Source: Owenia fusiformis (lineage: Eukaryota; Annelida; Polychaeta; Sabellida; Oweniidae). From it: a DNA stretch of 64,000 bases. The stretch is from contig CAIIXF020000010.1 of the NCBI GenBank assembly GCA_903813345.2, forward strand, positions 6,561,169 to 6,625,168, in the 5' to 3' direction. Positions 53,681 through 64,000 of this stretch are shown in pieces. The position numbers were made by a program, and so were the translations under genes. A model generated the notes under the pieces. The model was given only the letters and a program-made list of their open reading frames with translations, was not told the origin of the DNA and ran no database searches. Position 1 is the first letter of the stretch. Every line of letters begins with the position of its first letter.

Positions 53681-55840
53681 TACAATAATGCAAGTATTGA
53701 AGAAATGTTTAATCCTATAGCTATTGACACAGTCATTTAAGGCTTTATACAAATCAGTGTTTGAAATGATATACCAGGAATATCCAAAATGATATTTTAA
53801 ATGATATAATTGCAATTATATATAAAAGATATCCAAAATATGGGACAGAAAAGGCAAGTCAATCGAGTTTCTAGTCACAAAATGGAAAAGTTATAATAAT
53901 TGTAAATTTTAACATTGCAAGAGCCAGGTTTCATTTGAAGTGCCCCAATGCCATTTCTGGCCCGAGAATAATCTTTACAGCCTGAACCTCTACCACCATC
54001 ATTTTTAACGCTGCTAAATGTTCTTTAAGGTTACGGTATGTTATACATGTAATGATAAATCTTTTAAATTCATCGCTAGCAAATCGTCCAGTGCAGAAGT
54101 TGCCTAAAGTTTTGAGGGGATTATATAATCTGTGTAAAAGTAATTCCTCTCAACTAAATCATATTACTATACCACGGGTACACCCGTACACGTATACCTT
54201 TCTTACACGTAAACATTTAATTAATTCTCTTTAATGCATTGGAGATTTGCTGAAACTCATACATCTCTTTATATAAAATTGGTTATGTTCATATTCTGAA
54301 ATCAATATCCCAATGTATGTTATACGTCTTTGATGCTTAATCTTCAAAGGTGAGATCAGAGGTATATGCATTCAAGAACAAGGCCCCCGGGAATATAACC
54401 GGACGGTCTAATCAGGTTGTAATATACGAATATTTATAACTCCGACTCTGGGATAGTAAAGTACGAGAATGTGCATTTTTCTTCAAATATTGTAAATGGT
54501 TCGGAATGGATATTGAATTGTCTTTCTCATGGTACATAGCAGTACGGTGCATGTTAAAATATTTTCACTTGGAATTTATAACAATCACATAAGTACATAA
54601 AGGTCGCCATTTTAATTGTCCCACCCTGCATATGGTTGCTCATACACTCTCGATCATTACAATTTGCAACAGTGATATCACTTTCCCATTACATTGACTT
54701 CCATAATCATCCCCAAAATACACGTACCTTATACACGCAAAGAACTACTCTGTCTCTATATACACATAATAAAACTTGCCCCGATTTATTAAGTCTCTCC
54801 CGGATGTATTCCTCTCGATAACTATTATATACACGTTTTTCCTTGTGCATTATGCTCTAGATTTTCTATATATACATCATAATCCGCCTCCTGATAAAAC
54901 ATAGTAATTTCCTTGATCTACCATTCTTCTACATAGTGAAAACTCCTTGGGGTAAACTTCGACCTAACTCATGTTTTCCATTACATTTGGGTCGTTCATC
55001 AACATCTAAGTGGAGTTGTTTTTAATTTAATGACATATCCCTCGAAATACTAATACGTTTGGCTGAATCTCTGATTAACCCTGTCGTTCCTTTTGCATTT
55101 TTACATGTGTAAATCGATGTTTAGAATTTTATAAAACTCTGTACAGTAACCAGGATCAACAATCGGTCCTCTTTCTATGAACTTAGTAATTGGTTTTGTG
55201 ATTTTATTGAAACCCCGCCGCCCTCATATAATAACAAAAAACCTGGGATTATACTACATGTATATCTAATAGTTGGTTCATTTAAATTGTGCCTAAAAGT
55301 CGACAGTTATTCAAATTGTGAATTGGCGAACTTGATTGAATTTGCTTTTTGTCCTAAATTAAAATCTTTGTGATTTCATTTACAGCAAATGGTTTGATAT
55401 TTTAAAAGATTAGCAATAACGTTTAAGGGCATTCATCTTTGTTACTAGAAACTTAAGTGAGTTTGTCTTTCATTGCCAACTTAATAATAATTCATAAATT
55501 ATTGGACGTTTTAACTTATGATTTTTGTTATAATCCGCTTATAAATTTTGTAACTAGATTTAGAGATTAAAAGTATTCAATTTCCGTGACATAAGTTTTG
55601 CTTTGATATTTCCAGAAAAGTAGATTTGTATCATAGTACTTACATCGATATTTTAAGTTTAATAGGGGTTGAAATGATTTTACTTTTGGAGAGTTAAAGC
55701 GTCAGTCATCTATAGATAATAAAGGGTTTTCTATTTAAATTGAATAATCGGAATGGAAAAATAATGTGTCGATCATAAGTGTCTCGCGAGCGATGCCATT
55801 AGGCGCATTTTTGGAGTTGGCGAATTGCCCAGAGCGATCG

Positions 55841-56305
55841 GAGATGGAGGGTTGCCACATGGGTGATGGAGAGTTGCCATGTTGACATTTCCACGGTGAC
55901 GATGACACAAGAGAGATGGTAATTTGCCAAAACTGAGTTGGAGAGTTGCCACAATGGATGTGGAGAGTTGCCACAATGGAGGTGGAGAATTGACAAAATG
56001 GAGCTGGAGAATTGACTAATAGAGGTGGACAGTTTCCAAAATGGAGGTAGAGAGTTGCCACAATGGAGCTGGAAAGTTGCCAAAATGGAGGTAGAGTTGC
56101 AACAATTGGAGCTGGAGAGTTGCAACAATGGAGGTGGAGAGTTGCCACAATGGAACTGGAGAGTTGCCAAAATGGAGGTGGTGAGTTGCCACAATGGAGG
56201 AGGAGAGTTGACAAAATGGAAGTGGAGAGTTGCCACAATGAAACTGGAGAGTTGCCAAAATGGAGCTGGAGAGCTGCCACAATGGAGGGGGAGAGTTGAA
56301 AAATT
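55841..56305. repeat. 21-bp tandem repeat, about 20 copies
   Basis: The unit is close to CTGGAGAGTTGCCAAAATGG plus A, with CAATGG and AGGTGG variants. Because the period is a multiple of 3 and stops are rare in it, four or more overlapping frames stay open on both strands (the longest is 198 codons on the minus strand). None is a plausible gene. Confidence 0.95.
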
Positions 56306-56502
56306 GGATCAAACTCAAACTCGTGCTTCACTTCAACTATAAAATGATGTTACATCACTTCAAGTTATTGATAATTATAGACATTTTGTATGGCACCATG
56401 AAAAACATAAGATAACAACCTAAAGTGTGTGCGAATCTAAATAGAGTGCACGGGTGTCCGTACTCGGGCTAAACCAAAGTTTGGGTCAGACAATTATTCG
56501 AC

Positions 56503-56565
56503 TACCCTGCGTGCAGAGTCTCTAGAGTTAAACTACAGACGAAGTTCAAACGAATGCAAAGGGTA
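56503..56565 (+). repeat. TACCCTGCGTGCAG family, copy 4
   Basis: 63 bp from TACCCTGCGTGCAGAGTC to CGAATGCAAAGGGTA, with a shorter middle than copy 2. Confidence 0.85.
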
Positions 56566-56779
56566 GTGTTAAAAGAGAGCTAAGAGCTAGTTTATATCTA
56601 GACCCTGGATGTAGGATACATGTTTTAAGATGGAATATCACTTCTGAAGCAGACGGTGCCAGGTAGCTGATCTGGGATTATAGAAGCTAGCCTCACTGCA
56701 TCAGCAAATTAATGTGTTCGCATAATTAACGTATTCAGTCACGGTAATCTAAAGCAAGATAAATTAGAAAACAGCAACT

Positions 56780-57075
56780 CCATAGTGTAGCCAATCCCAC
56801 CGAACAAAAATAGTACTGGTATTTGAGTTATCAAAGACTTCGTTCAAAAATTACGAAAAATAGTCGCCACTTTGAAATTCAGTGGCCATCTTGAAAATCT
56901 CCTTTGTCCTTAGGCATCAGCACGAAATTAGAACCGAATCCGTCAACTAGTATTTGAGTTATCAAATATTATATTTCGACGAAAATGGCGGCTATATTGA
57001 AAATTCCTTCTCGAACGGAGGTCCTACACCTATAAGGCATAAGCCTGTACGATCTCAAATCCGCCAACCAGTATT
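56780..57075. repeat. Degenerate repeat of about 125 bp with TATTTGAGTTATC
   Basis: TATTTGAGTTATCAAA occurs at about 56819 and 56951, and TATTTGAGTTA again at 57072. Each is followed by a (G)GCGGC or GTCGCCAC patch, TTGAAA and a GGCAT(C/A)AGC block. A related segment lies at 57592-57740 (ATTTGAGTTATCACGG, GGCGGCCATTTTGAAATTCA). Confidence 0.7.
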
Positions 57076-57081
57076 TGAGTT

Positions 57082-57219
57082 AATAGGGAGTTTAAGCTTG
57101 CAAAGTTTTTCACAACCTAAACGCGAACGGAAAATATTTAAGCGATGCATTTGTATGGGCGATTGGTTATACGTATAGGTTGGCCTTTCGATTTTATATG
57201 CAAGCTTAAACTCCCTATT
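57082..57219. repeat. Inverted repeat with perfect 21-bp arms, 138 bp
   Basis: The left arm at 57082-57102 (AATAGGGAGTTTAAGCTTGC plus A) is an exact complement of 57199-57219. The spacer is 96 bp. It may be a tiny MITE inserted in the TATTTGAGTTA repeat. Confidence 0.8.
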
Positions 57220-58411
57220 GCCCAGAAGCACGAACGAACGGATGGACTGCTTCTTACTATTAACGTTACTACTCTATTACTAAATGGGGTCCTGAATCCT
57301 TTAACAAGATAATGATATTGAAAAGAGATAAGTCGAAGTCAGAGCCCTACAATATCCTTCAGACAGTATGCCATTGTGCATTTATATTCACAGATTAAGT
57401 TACGTCATTCTAATTGTGGACCTCTATCCTCTATAAAGGATTCATTGCGATGCTAAATGTAGGTTGAAGTGTACATATTTATTCCATAGTTTGCAACTTT
57501 TCACTTGTGTAACGTTGAATGCAATACATGTACCTACATGAATATCGACATCATGAAATATGAGAGTGTAGTAGTTCCCCGATATTGAATAATAATTTGA
57601 GTTATCACGGATTACGTTTTTCAAGAAAAACGGCGGCCATTTTGAAATTCAGCCGTCATCTTTAAAATTTCTTCTTAGGCAGAGCTCATTCTCTAGTACA
57701 GGCACCAGCATATAAAAGAACCAAATCCATCTCCTGCTATTTGAGTGGTAAGTTTTACCTGTATTTGTTTTCTGAAAAGTGCATGGTTTTATTCAACTGG
57801 TGTGATAACATTGTACTACATAGGCAACATATGCACGCAATGTCAGTGTCAGCCACAAGGGGTTCGTTTTCCGTAAAGCTAGTGATCCCATAGATGCTTG
57901 TGTCTCTTAAGACATCGGGACCTTTGTAAGTTTACACATTATTATATTCACCATTTAGTGAATCTTGCTTCTTGCACACTTTGTAAATGTAATATAAATC
58001 TATAGCAATTGTAAACCTGACCTCAAATGCATTCCATAAAGGGACATAATATAACATAGTACATTGTCGGTCAGATTATTTTAGCCCATGGCCATGAACA
58101 AAACACCATAATATGCTTAGGGGCTCATTTCATTCCTGGTCAATTATGCCTAATAATGTATGATAAGTATCGATATATTGTGATATAGATTTATTTGTAC
58201 TGAGGAGGTTTGAAGAAAATAATGAAATATCGTTTAGTACCTCATTCATCCTCCGAACACAGGCCTCCAGAACTGGTGGATGTACCTCATTTAGTACTCC
58301 AATACTCACTAACTACTTTAAGAATGTACAAACCGGGAACACGTTTCGTATGAAGGGTGCAAATTCATGAATTTTGTTGCAATTGGTTATTTATGAATGA
58401 TGTTGGTTATA

Positions 58412-59390
58412 CGAGGGGTTATCATAAAGTTCTAATAACATCTCTCTATGGCTAATTTCTTTAATTATCAATATATTCTAATGAAATTTTCACATGATGT
58501 GCAGCATAGAATGTCTTATTAAGCCAGCAAAAGTATTTAGTACAACAAAAATATTAGATGAGTAATGGTTACCATAACAACGGATTATCAAGGCACCCGG
58601 GGTAAATCCATAAAAAATTGAGAAAATGATCCTAATCAACTATGTTTACGAGCACAATAAACTCTCCTAAATTATCAAATGCATTAAAATATTAACTTGA
58701 ACATTTTGTTTAGTGCTTTTACTATAAAATAAATTGATCGTGTGAGTTGTTGGATGCCATAGGGGATGCTTACATGCTTCATTAGATGTGAAACAGTCGA
58801 CTCTAAGACTCAAAGCTTAACGATCAAAAATGACTGAGAAAGATATTGCGATAGATGCAGAGATCTTCAGAAAAATTGATCAAACTGATAAACAGTTATT
58901 TTGAGTTTGTAAAATCCTTTCCTCAGACTAAAGACGATTTTAAACAAATAAATAGCAAAGATATCAACCAAATTACACCCTGTTTTTGGTCTGAACATAT
59001 TAAACTGAACGAAAGGGGATAATCGACTTTCCCCGGAATATTTAACAAAACAGTCGTCGGGTCAAACATAATTTCTAATGAAACACACTTCACATAACCA
59101 TTATATAATAGTTCAAAACAGTCGATAGCACATACTATTTAACAATTTAGTGTGTTTAATAGCTTATAATGAATTTAATATGGTTAGTGGGGGCTATTCA
59201 TTTGTCCCGGGTGCCTTAATTTCCGGTTACTATGGCAACCATTTCTTATCTAATAGTTCTGTTATACTAAATATTGTTTGCTGAATTAATACCACATTCC
59301 ATCTTGCACATTCTGTGAAATTTTCTTTAGAATACATTGAAAAATAAAGAAATAAGAGAGATATTATGAGAACTTTATGATAACCCCTCG
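58412..59390. mobile_element. Mariner-like element with about 200-bp inverted repeats (979 bp)
   Basis: The ends CGAGGGGTTATCATAAAGTT and AACTTTATGATAACCCCTCG are perfect complements. TA flanks both sides (58410-58411 and 59391-59392). Imperfect complementarity continues for about 200 bp (for example AAGGCACCCGGG near 58591 against CCCGGGTGCCTT near 59206). A short frame from 58830 begins MTEKDIAIDAEIFRKIDQTD but stops soon; I cannot say that it is transposase. CGAGGGG ends are shared with the element at 52610. Confidence 0.85.
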
Positions 59391-61264
59391 TATATTATAA
59401 AGGTTGTGAAAATTCTCAGCTTAATTGATACGGTAATATTTACCTGTTAATTTTAACTCAAAATGTGTTATTGTTGTTTCAACCCACGCGACTTCTATAC
59501 CATTATGATGATGCCATCAACAAAAAAGTATAACGATATTCACCTCCCCGTCCTCTATATTTAGTTTAACCAATTCATTTAAAAATGGAAGAACACGCAT
59601 GTACTTTTGTTAGCAATACTTGGAAAGGTAGGGTTATGCAGGTTTGATTGACTTTAATATATTTCCATCCTGATTAGTTCGATTCTCACGCAATCTGGGA
59701 GTTAAGTAATGGTAAGAGATTAAAACATGACGTTAAGACAAGTAAGTAGCTAATCAAGACACCCCGTGCTTTATTCGAGAGACAATCACTTGTCATATTT
59801 AAGCCCTGCATTGAGGATTGATTATTCCTTAAATGTGTTGTTTCAAAGTTTGCACAAGATGCGTATGCTACTATTTTTACTCATCATCTTATCGTTTTCT
59901 TTGGTTTCTCTATAATCTAAAAAAATGACATAAATGCATCAGGAAAGTATTTTGCAAATTTCCTTACCTATGAGTAAATTATTAATCACAGTTAATTCCC
60001 GAGGATTCAGACGTTTGTGTGCATATGGTAACTCCCTCATTAGATAATTTTACCAAATCAAGATACTATTTGGTATTGTAGAACTGAATAAAATATGTTT
60101 TTTTTATTGTTTTATTTTTAGGGAGATGCCAGAAAATTTTGCTAATTAAAGGTGTTCTTGGACAAAGAAAGTAAAAGTTACGGAAACATTTTATTTGAAA
60201 GTGCTTCAGTGGTGTTCCTCTCTCTCTAGATAATTTAACCAATCCAGGATGTTTTGGAGTGGGGGGTGCCGAAGTAGTAGCAAAGGGTGGACCCCACTCC
60301 CCAAAACATTTAACCGTTTCAAGGATCTATTTGATAATATCTGGGCACTTTAAAATGTCAGACAATAAATAGAATAAATGCAGAATTGTTTTGGGTGATG
60401 ACAGGAGTGGCTCACTCCTCTCCATCTAACGAGCATGATAAGGCTGGACCCCATGCCGAATTATTTCGAGCAGCATTTGATGATCTGGAGCAGAAGAACA
60501 TCTAGTTCGCTCATACGCCTTATGCAGACAACGTTTCCAAGAGGTTCAAACCTGTTCGTAGTTAGTTTAAACCCTTTCTTAACCAGTTCTACCTCGTTCC
60601 AAATACCCACGTTGATAAAGCTCGTGAAAAGTTCTAACTACGTCTAATTCCTTCGCATACGTGGCAACTTACTTAAAGACGAGCGGTACTGTACGGTTTA
60701 AACTTAACAATGGACGTATTGAGACTGCTTTAACCCCCATATCACACCAAACTAGTTCTTACCCGTTCTTGCCAGTCCTATGAAAACGTCGTAAAACGGG
60801 CTCAATCTGGCTGTGGTCGGGAAATATGTCTAAAATAATTAGCTGCTTCGTTCATAATCAGTCTTCAATACGTCCATCTCATTCACAGTTCGTTCAGGTC
60901 GCACCGCGTCGGTGTGCAATGTCGTATAACGCGTCCCTTAGTCTAGAAGGTCATCATGACCTGATTACAGAACGGATGGTCGGCATCGAATTTTGAATCG
61001 ATTCAAAATTGTAAATCACATTCCCCGTCCGGGAAAGTCCATGAAGTTCGTAAACAGACCGTAGAACGTTGTAGCTACGTTCATTCAGACCGCACACAGT
61101 TTAAAACCGATTCGGCAACGTTTTGAAGAACGCAGTGACAACTGGTTATGGTGTGATAGCTATTTTTGTTAATTCGTTTATAAGCAGTTAATTAATTCGT
61201 CTCGTCTACACAACGTATCTAAGAGGTTCAATTACGTCCTTAATCAGTTTAAACCAGTTGACAG

Positions 61265-61510
61265 TTGTGCCCAATAATTGGTATTTTGGGGGGGAGGGGA
61301 TAAAACTTCAACTTTCCCCAACTTTTGGACCAAATAATATTGTGGGGCCTCAATGAATGGGCCTTTTTGGGTATAATGTTTGCCTTTTTGGACCTTTTAG
61401 GCCAAATTATTAAAACTTGGCCCATTAAATGGCCCTTTTTGGGCATAATTTTGGCCCCTTTGGACCTTATTTACAGGCCAAATTATCGAAAATGGGCCTA
61501 ATTCTTGGTA
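61265..61510. repeat. GGGCC/AAATTA low-complexity repeat copy
   Basis: GGCCAAATTATTAAAACTTG, GGCCCATTAAATGGCCC and similar words recur. It resembles the GGGCCC-type elements in composition, but a clear full-length match is not visible. Confidence 0.5.
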
Positions 61511-61638
61511 TAGGGGGCCTAAAAAAATTTCCGCTCAAGCACGGATATTTTTTTCCTGACTTGAACTTTCCTGTGTTGCGTTTCGAAATATTCTTTCTAT
61601 ATTTCATTTTAAGTACTGGTCACAATACCTAACCCCCC

Positions 61639-62435
61639 TATCACACCAAACTAGTTCTTACCCGTTCTTGCCAGTCCTACGAAAACGTCGTAAAACGGGC
61701 TCAATCTGGCTGTGGTCGGGAAATATGTCTGAAATAATTAGCTTCTTCGTCCTTAAACAGTCTTCAATACGTCCATCTCGTTCGCAGTTCGTTCAGGTCG
61801 CACCACGTCGGTGTGCAACGTCGTAGAACGCGTCCCTTAGTCTAGAAGGTCAACATGACCTGATTACAGAACGGCATGGTCGCCATCGAACTTTGAATCG
61901 ATTCAAAATTCTAAAATCACATTCCCGTCTGAGAACGTTCATAAAGTTCGTAAATAGACCTTAGAAAGTTGCAGCTACGTTCATTCCATTCGCACACAGT
62001 TTCAAACCAGTTTTGAAGAACGCAGTGGCAACTTGTTTAGTGTGATAGCTATATTTTTGCTAACTCGTTCTTAAGCAGTGTTAAAAACGTTCTGAATCAG
62101 TTTAAACCCGTTTGCAATTAGTTCTACCTCGTTCTCAACACGTCCTCAGACAGTTCAACTCGTTGTTAAAACGTCCCTAGTAAGATTGAAGTACGACGGT
62201 TCCGTTCTTAGTACGTCCAGCTCGTCGTTAGTACGTTGTCACTCGTTCTAATTGTAGAACGTGACGACCCCGAGTACATTTTGAGCATTGTCTAAGTTCT
62301 AGAGGACCTACCCGTTCGAGTACGTTCGATGAAGTTTGTAAATAGATCCCAAACGGTTCTTAGTACGTCCAGTCCGTTCGTACACAGTTGAAGCCCGTTT
62401 TCGAGAACGTAGTGAGAACTAGTTTGGTGTGATAG
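61639..62435. mobile_element. Complete inverted-repeat element, about 797 bp
   Basis: It starts TATCACACCAAACTAGTTCT and ends AGAACTAGTTTGGTGTGATA plus G, giving about 20-bp perfect terminal repeats. The flanks CCCC and TAGGG give no clear target duplication. Inside are many short repeats built on GTTCGTA, ACGTCCAG and GTTCTTAG. Confidence 0.75.
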
Positions 62436-62748
62436 TAGGGTAAGAGTACATTCTGTGAAATGCTGAACACAATCAGTGCATCATTAACGAAATAGCAACA
62501 TCCTATTACTCTTGTGACACCCTGTATAACACTGAGTCTATTGGTAGTTCCTCGTTCTCGTCCATCTAGTTTGAGTGCAGGTTTATGAGTAATTTCAAAT
62601 AAATTGCAAATCTGATAACAAAATAACATGGCACACTTGGGAATTATATTTTCATCTCTTTTCGCAACCCTTGGCCCCAGGTGCAGTGATACATTTGTTG
62701 TTTTATTATGCCTTGTCACGCCGACCATGCCACGCTACGGTTTAGAAA

Positions 62749-63198
62749 TTATTGCACATTATCACGCGGTACTAACTTCGACCGTTAATTTGATTTTTTG
62801 CCCTACAAGATATTTGAAAATCAAGGATTGCGAGTCTTATACTGCACTGTTTTTCTTCAAACTTGTTCCATTCAAAGCAAAACAAAATTGCCTTCCTGTC
62901 GATACGTTGCTTTATTGTAAAGAGTCCCTCGTTTTAGTAGCGTTTTGGTCCCCGGCTGTTAGAACCCCTTCTCACAGCTAGGGACCAAAATGCCGCTGGA
63001 AGTAGGGACTCTGGGAGCCGTTCAAATCGCAATTGTAAAACAGAATAATGTTCCAATAGAAAAGCATTTTTGTTATGCTTTGAATGGAACAAGTTTGAAG
63101 AAAAACGGTTCTGTATGAGACTCGCAAACCTTGATTTTCAAACAGTTAAAAATCCAAATTAACGGTCGGAGTTCGTACCGCGCGATAATGCACAATAC
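62749..63198. mobile_element. Large fold-back element, 450 bp
   Basis: Arms of about 200 bp pair across a centre near 62960-62975: TATTGCACATTATC with GATAATGCACAATA, GACCGTTAATTTG with CAAATTAACGGTC, AAACTTGTTCCATTCAAAGC with GCTTTGAATGGAACAAGTTT, and GGTCCC with GGGACC. The 117-codon frame over the left arm has no known domain. Confidence 0.85.
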
Positions 63199-64000
63199 TG
63201 TTGTCGGGCACTTAATCTACAGGTTAGTTATCTGTTTAGTTGATTTTTTAAAAAATGATAAAGTGATCAGTTTTTTAAGATATATAGCCTACATTATTCT
63301 TTAAAAAATATTACCCATAAATGGCATGCAAAATACACGTTGGAGAAAAGCAAGATTGGACCAAGGAAGTTTTGGATGATCGATCAGGTAGTCAAGGAAA
63401 ATTCACCCAAAATACAGTTCAACCGTACCCTTCCTCTCGGTTTAGCAGGCTGAAAGGTACACTTGTAAAGGAAGACATACAGATTTTTTAATGACTAATT
63501 CTTAAGACAATATCCCTTATACTTTTTTATTGAGCAGTTACCATGGCAACAAATTTGAAACAAGATTTAAAACATAAGCACCATAAGTATTCGCTTCCGA
63601 TGACACCTTGGGAATACTAGATTAGTTAAATTCGACGTCTTTAATCAAAAATTCAATGCAATGTAAGGGCCTTACCCTCCACCAGCGTCGCTGTTAATAG
63701 ACACAAAATAAATATTTCATGATCTGGCAAATAAATATTTTTTCAGCTAGGAATATATTTCCTAAAGTGAAGTGGATTTTTCGCCGAAGTTAAAGGACGA
63801 ATTAAGCACTATATAAACTGCTTGAAACTTAAATTTATAGTTTTATTCAATGCATCTGAACTGACATATCTTTTGGAATAACTTCAAATTCATCCATAAT
63901 TAAGGTTGTAGAAAGAAGTTAAATCGAGGCCATTTTACCGTCGCCAAATTGCTTTATTTTGGGTCGATGGGCTAAATAATTGAAATCGTTTAAAAAAAGA

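Larger units (their letters stand above)
60480..62440. mobile_element. CpG-rich element region with two tandem units of about 900 bp
   Basis: TATCACACCAAACTAGTTCT begins a unit at about 60740 and again at about 61639, an offset of about 899 bp. The units share long stretches, for example CCAGTCCTACGAAAACGTCG or its one-base variant, and CAGTTCGTTCAGGTCGCACC. The second ends at 62435 with AGAACTAGTTTGGTGTGATA then G, complementary to its start. GTTCGT, ACGTCC and ACGTTC words are dense, unlike the AT-rich surroundings. Another repeat (61265-61510, GGGCCC-type words) interrupts the first unit. No transposase frame is seen. Confidence 0.75.
49946..64000. other. Region upstream of the SK gene; no gene recognised
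   Basis: The first few hundred bases should hold the 5' UTR and promoter, but I see no clear TATA box or CpG island that would fix a start. The rest holds transposons and tandem repeats listed separately. Stretches at 53700-55700 and 59400-60400 are AT-rich with nothing recognised. A short inverted repeat lies at about 60250-60310 (TGTTTTGGAGTGGGG against CCCCACTCCCCAAAACA). Confidence 0.6.

Noticed and set aside
55735-56342. Open frames of 67 to 198 codons on both strands
   Set aside because: They are produced by the 21-bp array.
62360-62981. 122- and 117-codon frames as genes
   Set aside because: They span transposon ends and a fold-back arm, with no known domain.

Overview
The window is nuclear DNA from an animal, AT-rich, with small exons, long introns, many minisatellites and many short inverted-repeat transposons. 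I cannot fix the species. The sequence fits an invertebrate such as a hemichordate, echinoderm, amphioxus or lophotrochozoan, but nothing here decides between them. There is no sign of bacterial, organellar or viral gene organisation.

One gene is clear and runs on the minus strand from 49945 down to 2663. It is a small-conductance, calcium/calmodulin-gated potassium channel (SK, KCNN family). I could place nine coding exon positions with GT-AG junctions and consistent phases: a long N-terminus plus S1 (exon 1), S2 (exon 2), S3 to S5 (exon 3), the pore with the SIGYGD filter (exon 4), S6 and the first calmodulin-binding helix (exon 5), the rest of the calmodulin-binding domain (exons 6 and 7) and the C-terminal coiled coil and tail (exons 8 and 9). 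The model gives 705 residues.

The most interesting finding is that exon 5 is present twice in tandem, as 5a (11380-11490) and 5b (11216-11326). Both are exactly 111 bp and phase 0. They encode two versions of S6 plus the start of the calmodulin-binding domain that differ at 9 of 37 residues, and only 53 bp separates them. This is the layout of a mutually exclusive exon pair, which would let one gene make channels with two different gates or calcium couplings.

The rest is intron and flank. The 24.3 kb first intron holds a 60-bp array (33592-34492), a degenerate CTAAT/TTTGG array (37685-38480), a 68-bp array (42030-43315) and several MITEs. The second intron holds an 86-bp array (22900-23705) and two large fold-back elements. 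The seventh intron holds a stable long hairpin with a Crypton-like protein start nearby, and the sixth holds a dead LINE reverse transcriptase fragment. Upstream of exon 1 (49946-64000) I see no gene. That stretch holds two mariner-type elements with TA duplications, a GC-rich element with a 5-bp target duplication, a 21-bp array, a CpG-rich tandem element region (60480-62440) and a 450-bp fold-back. No tRNA, rRNA or CRISPR was seen.
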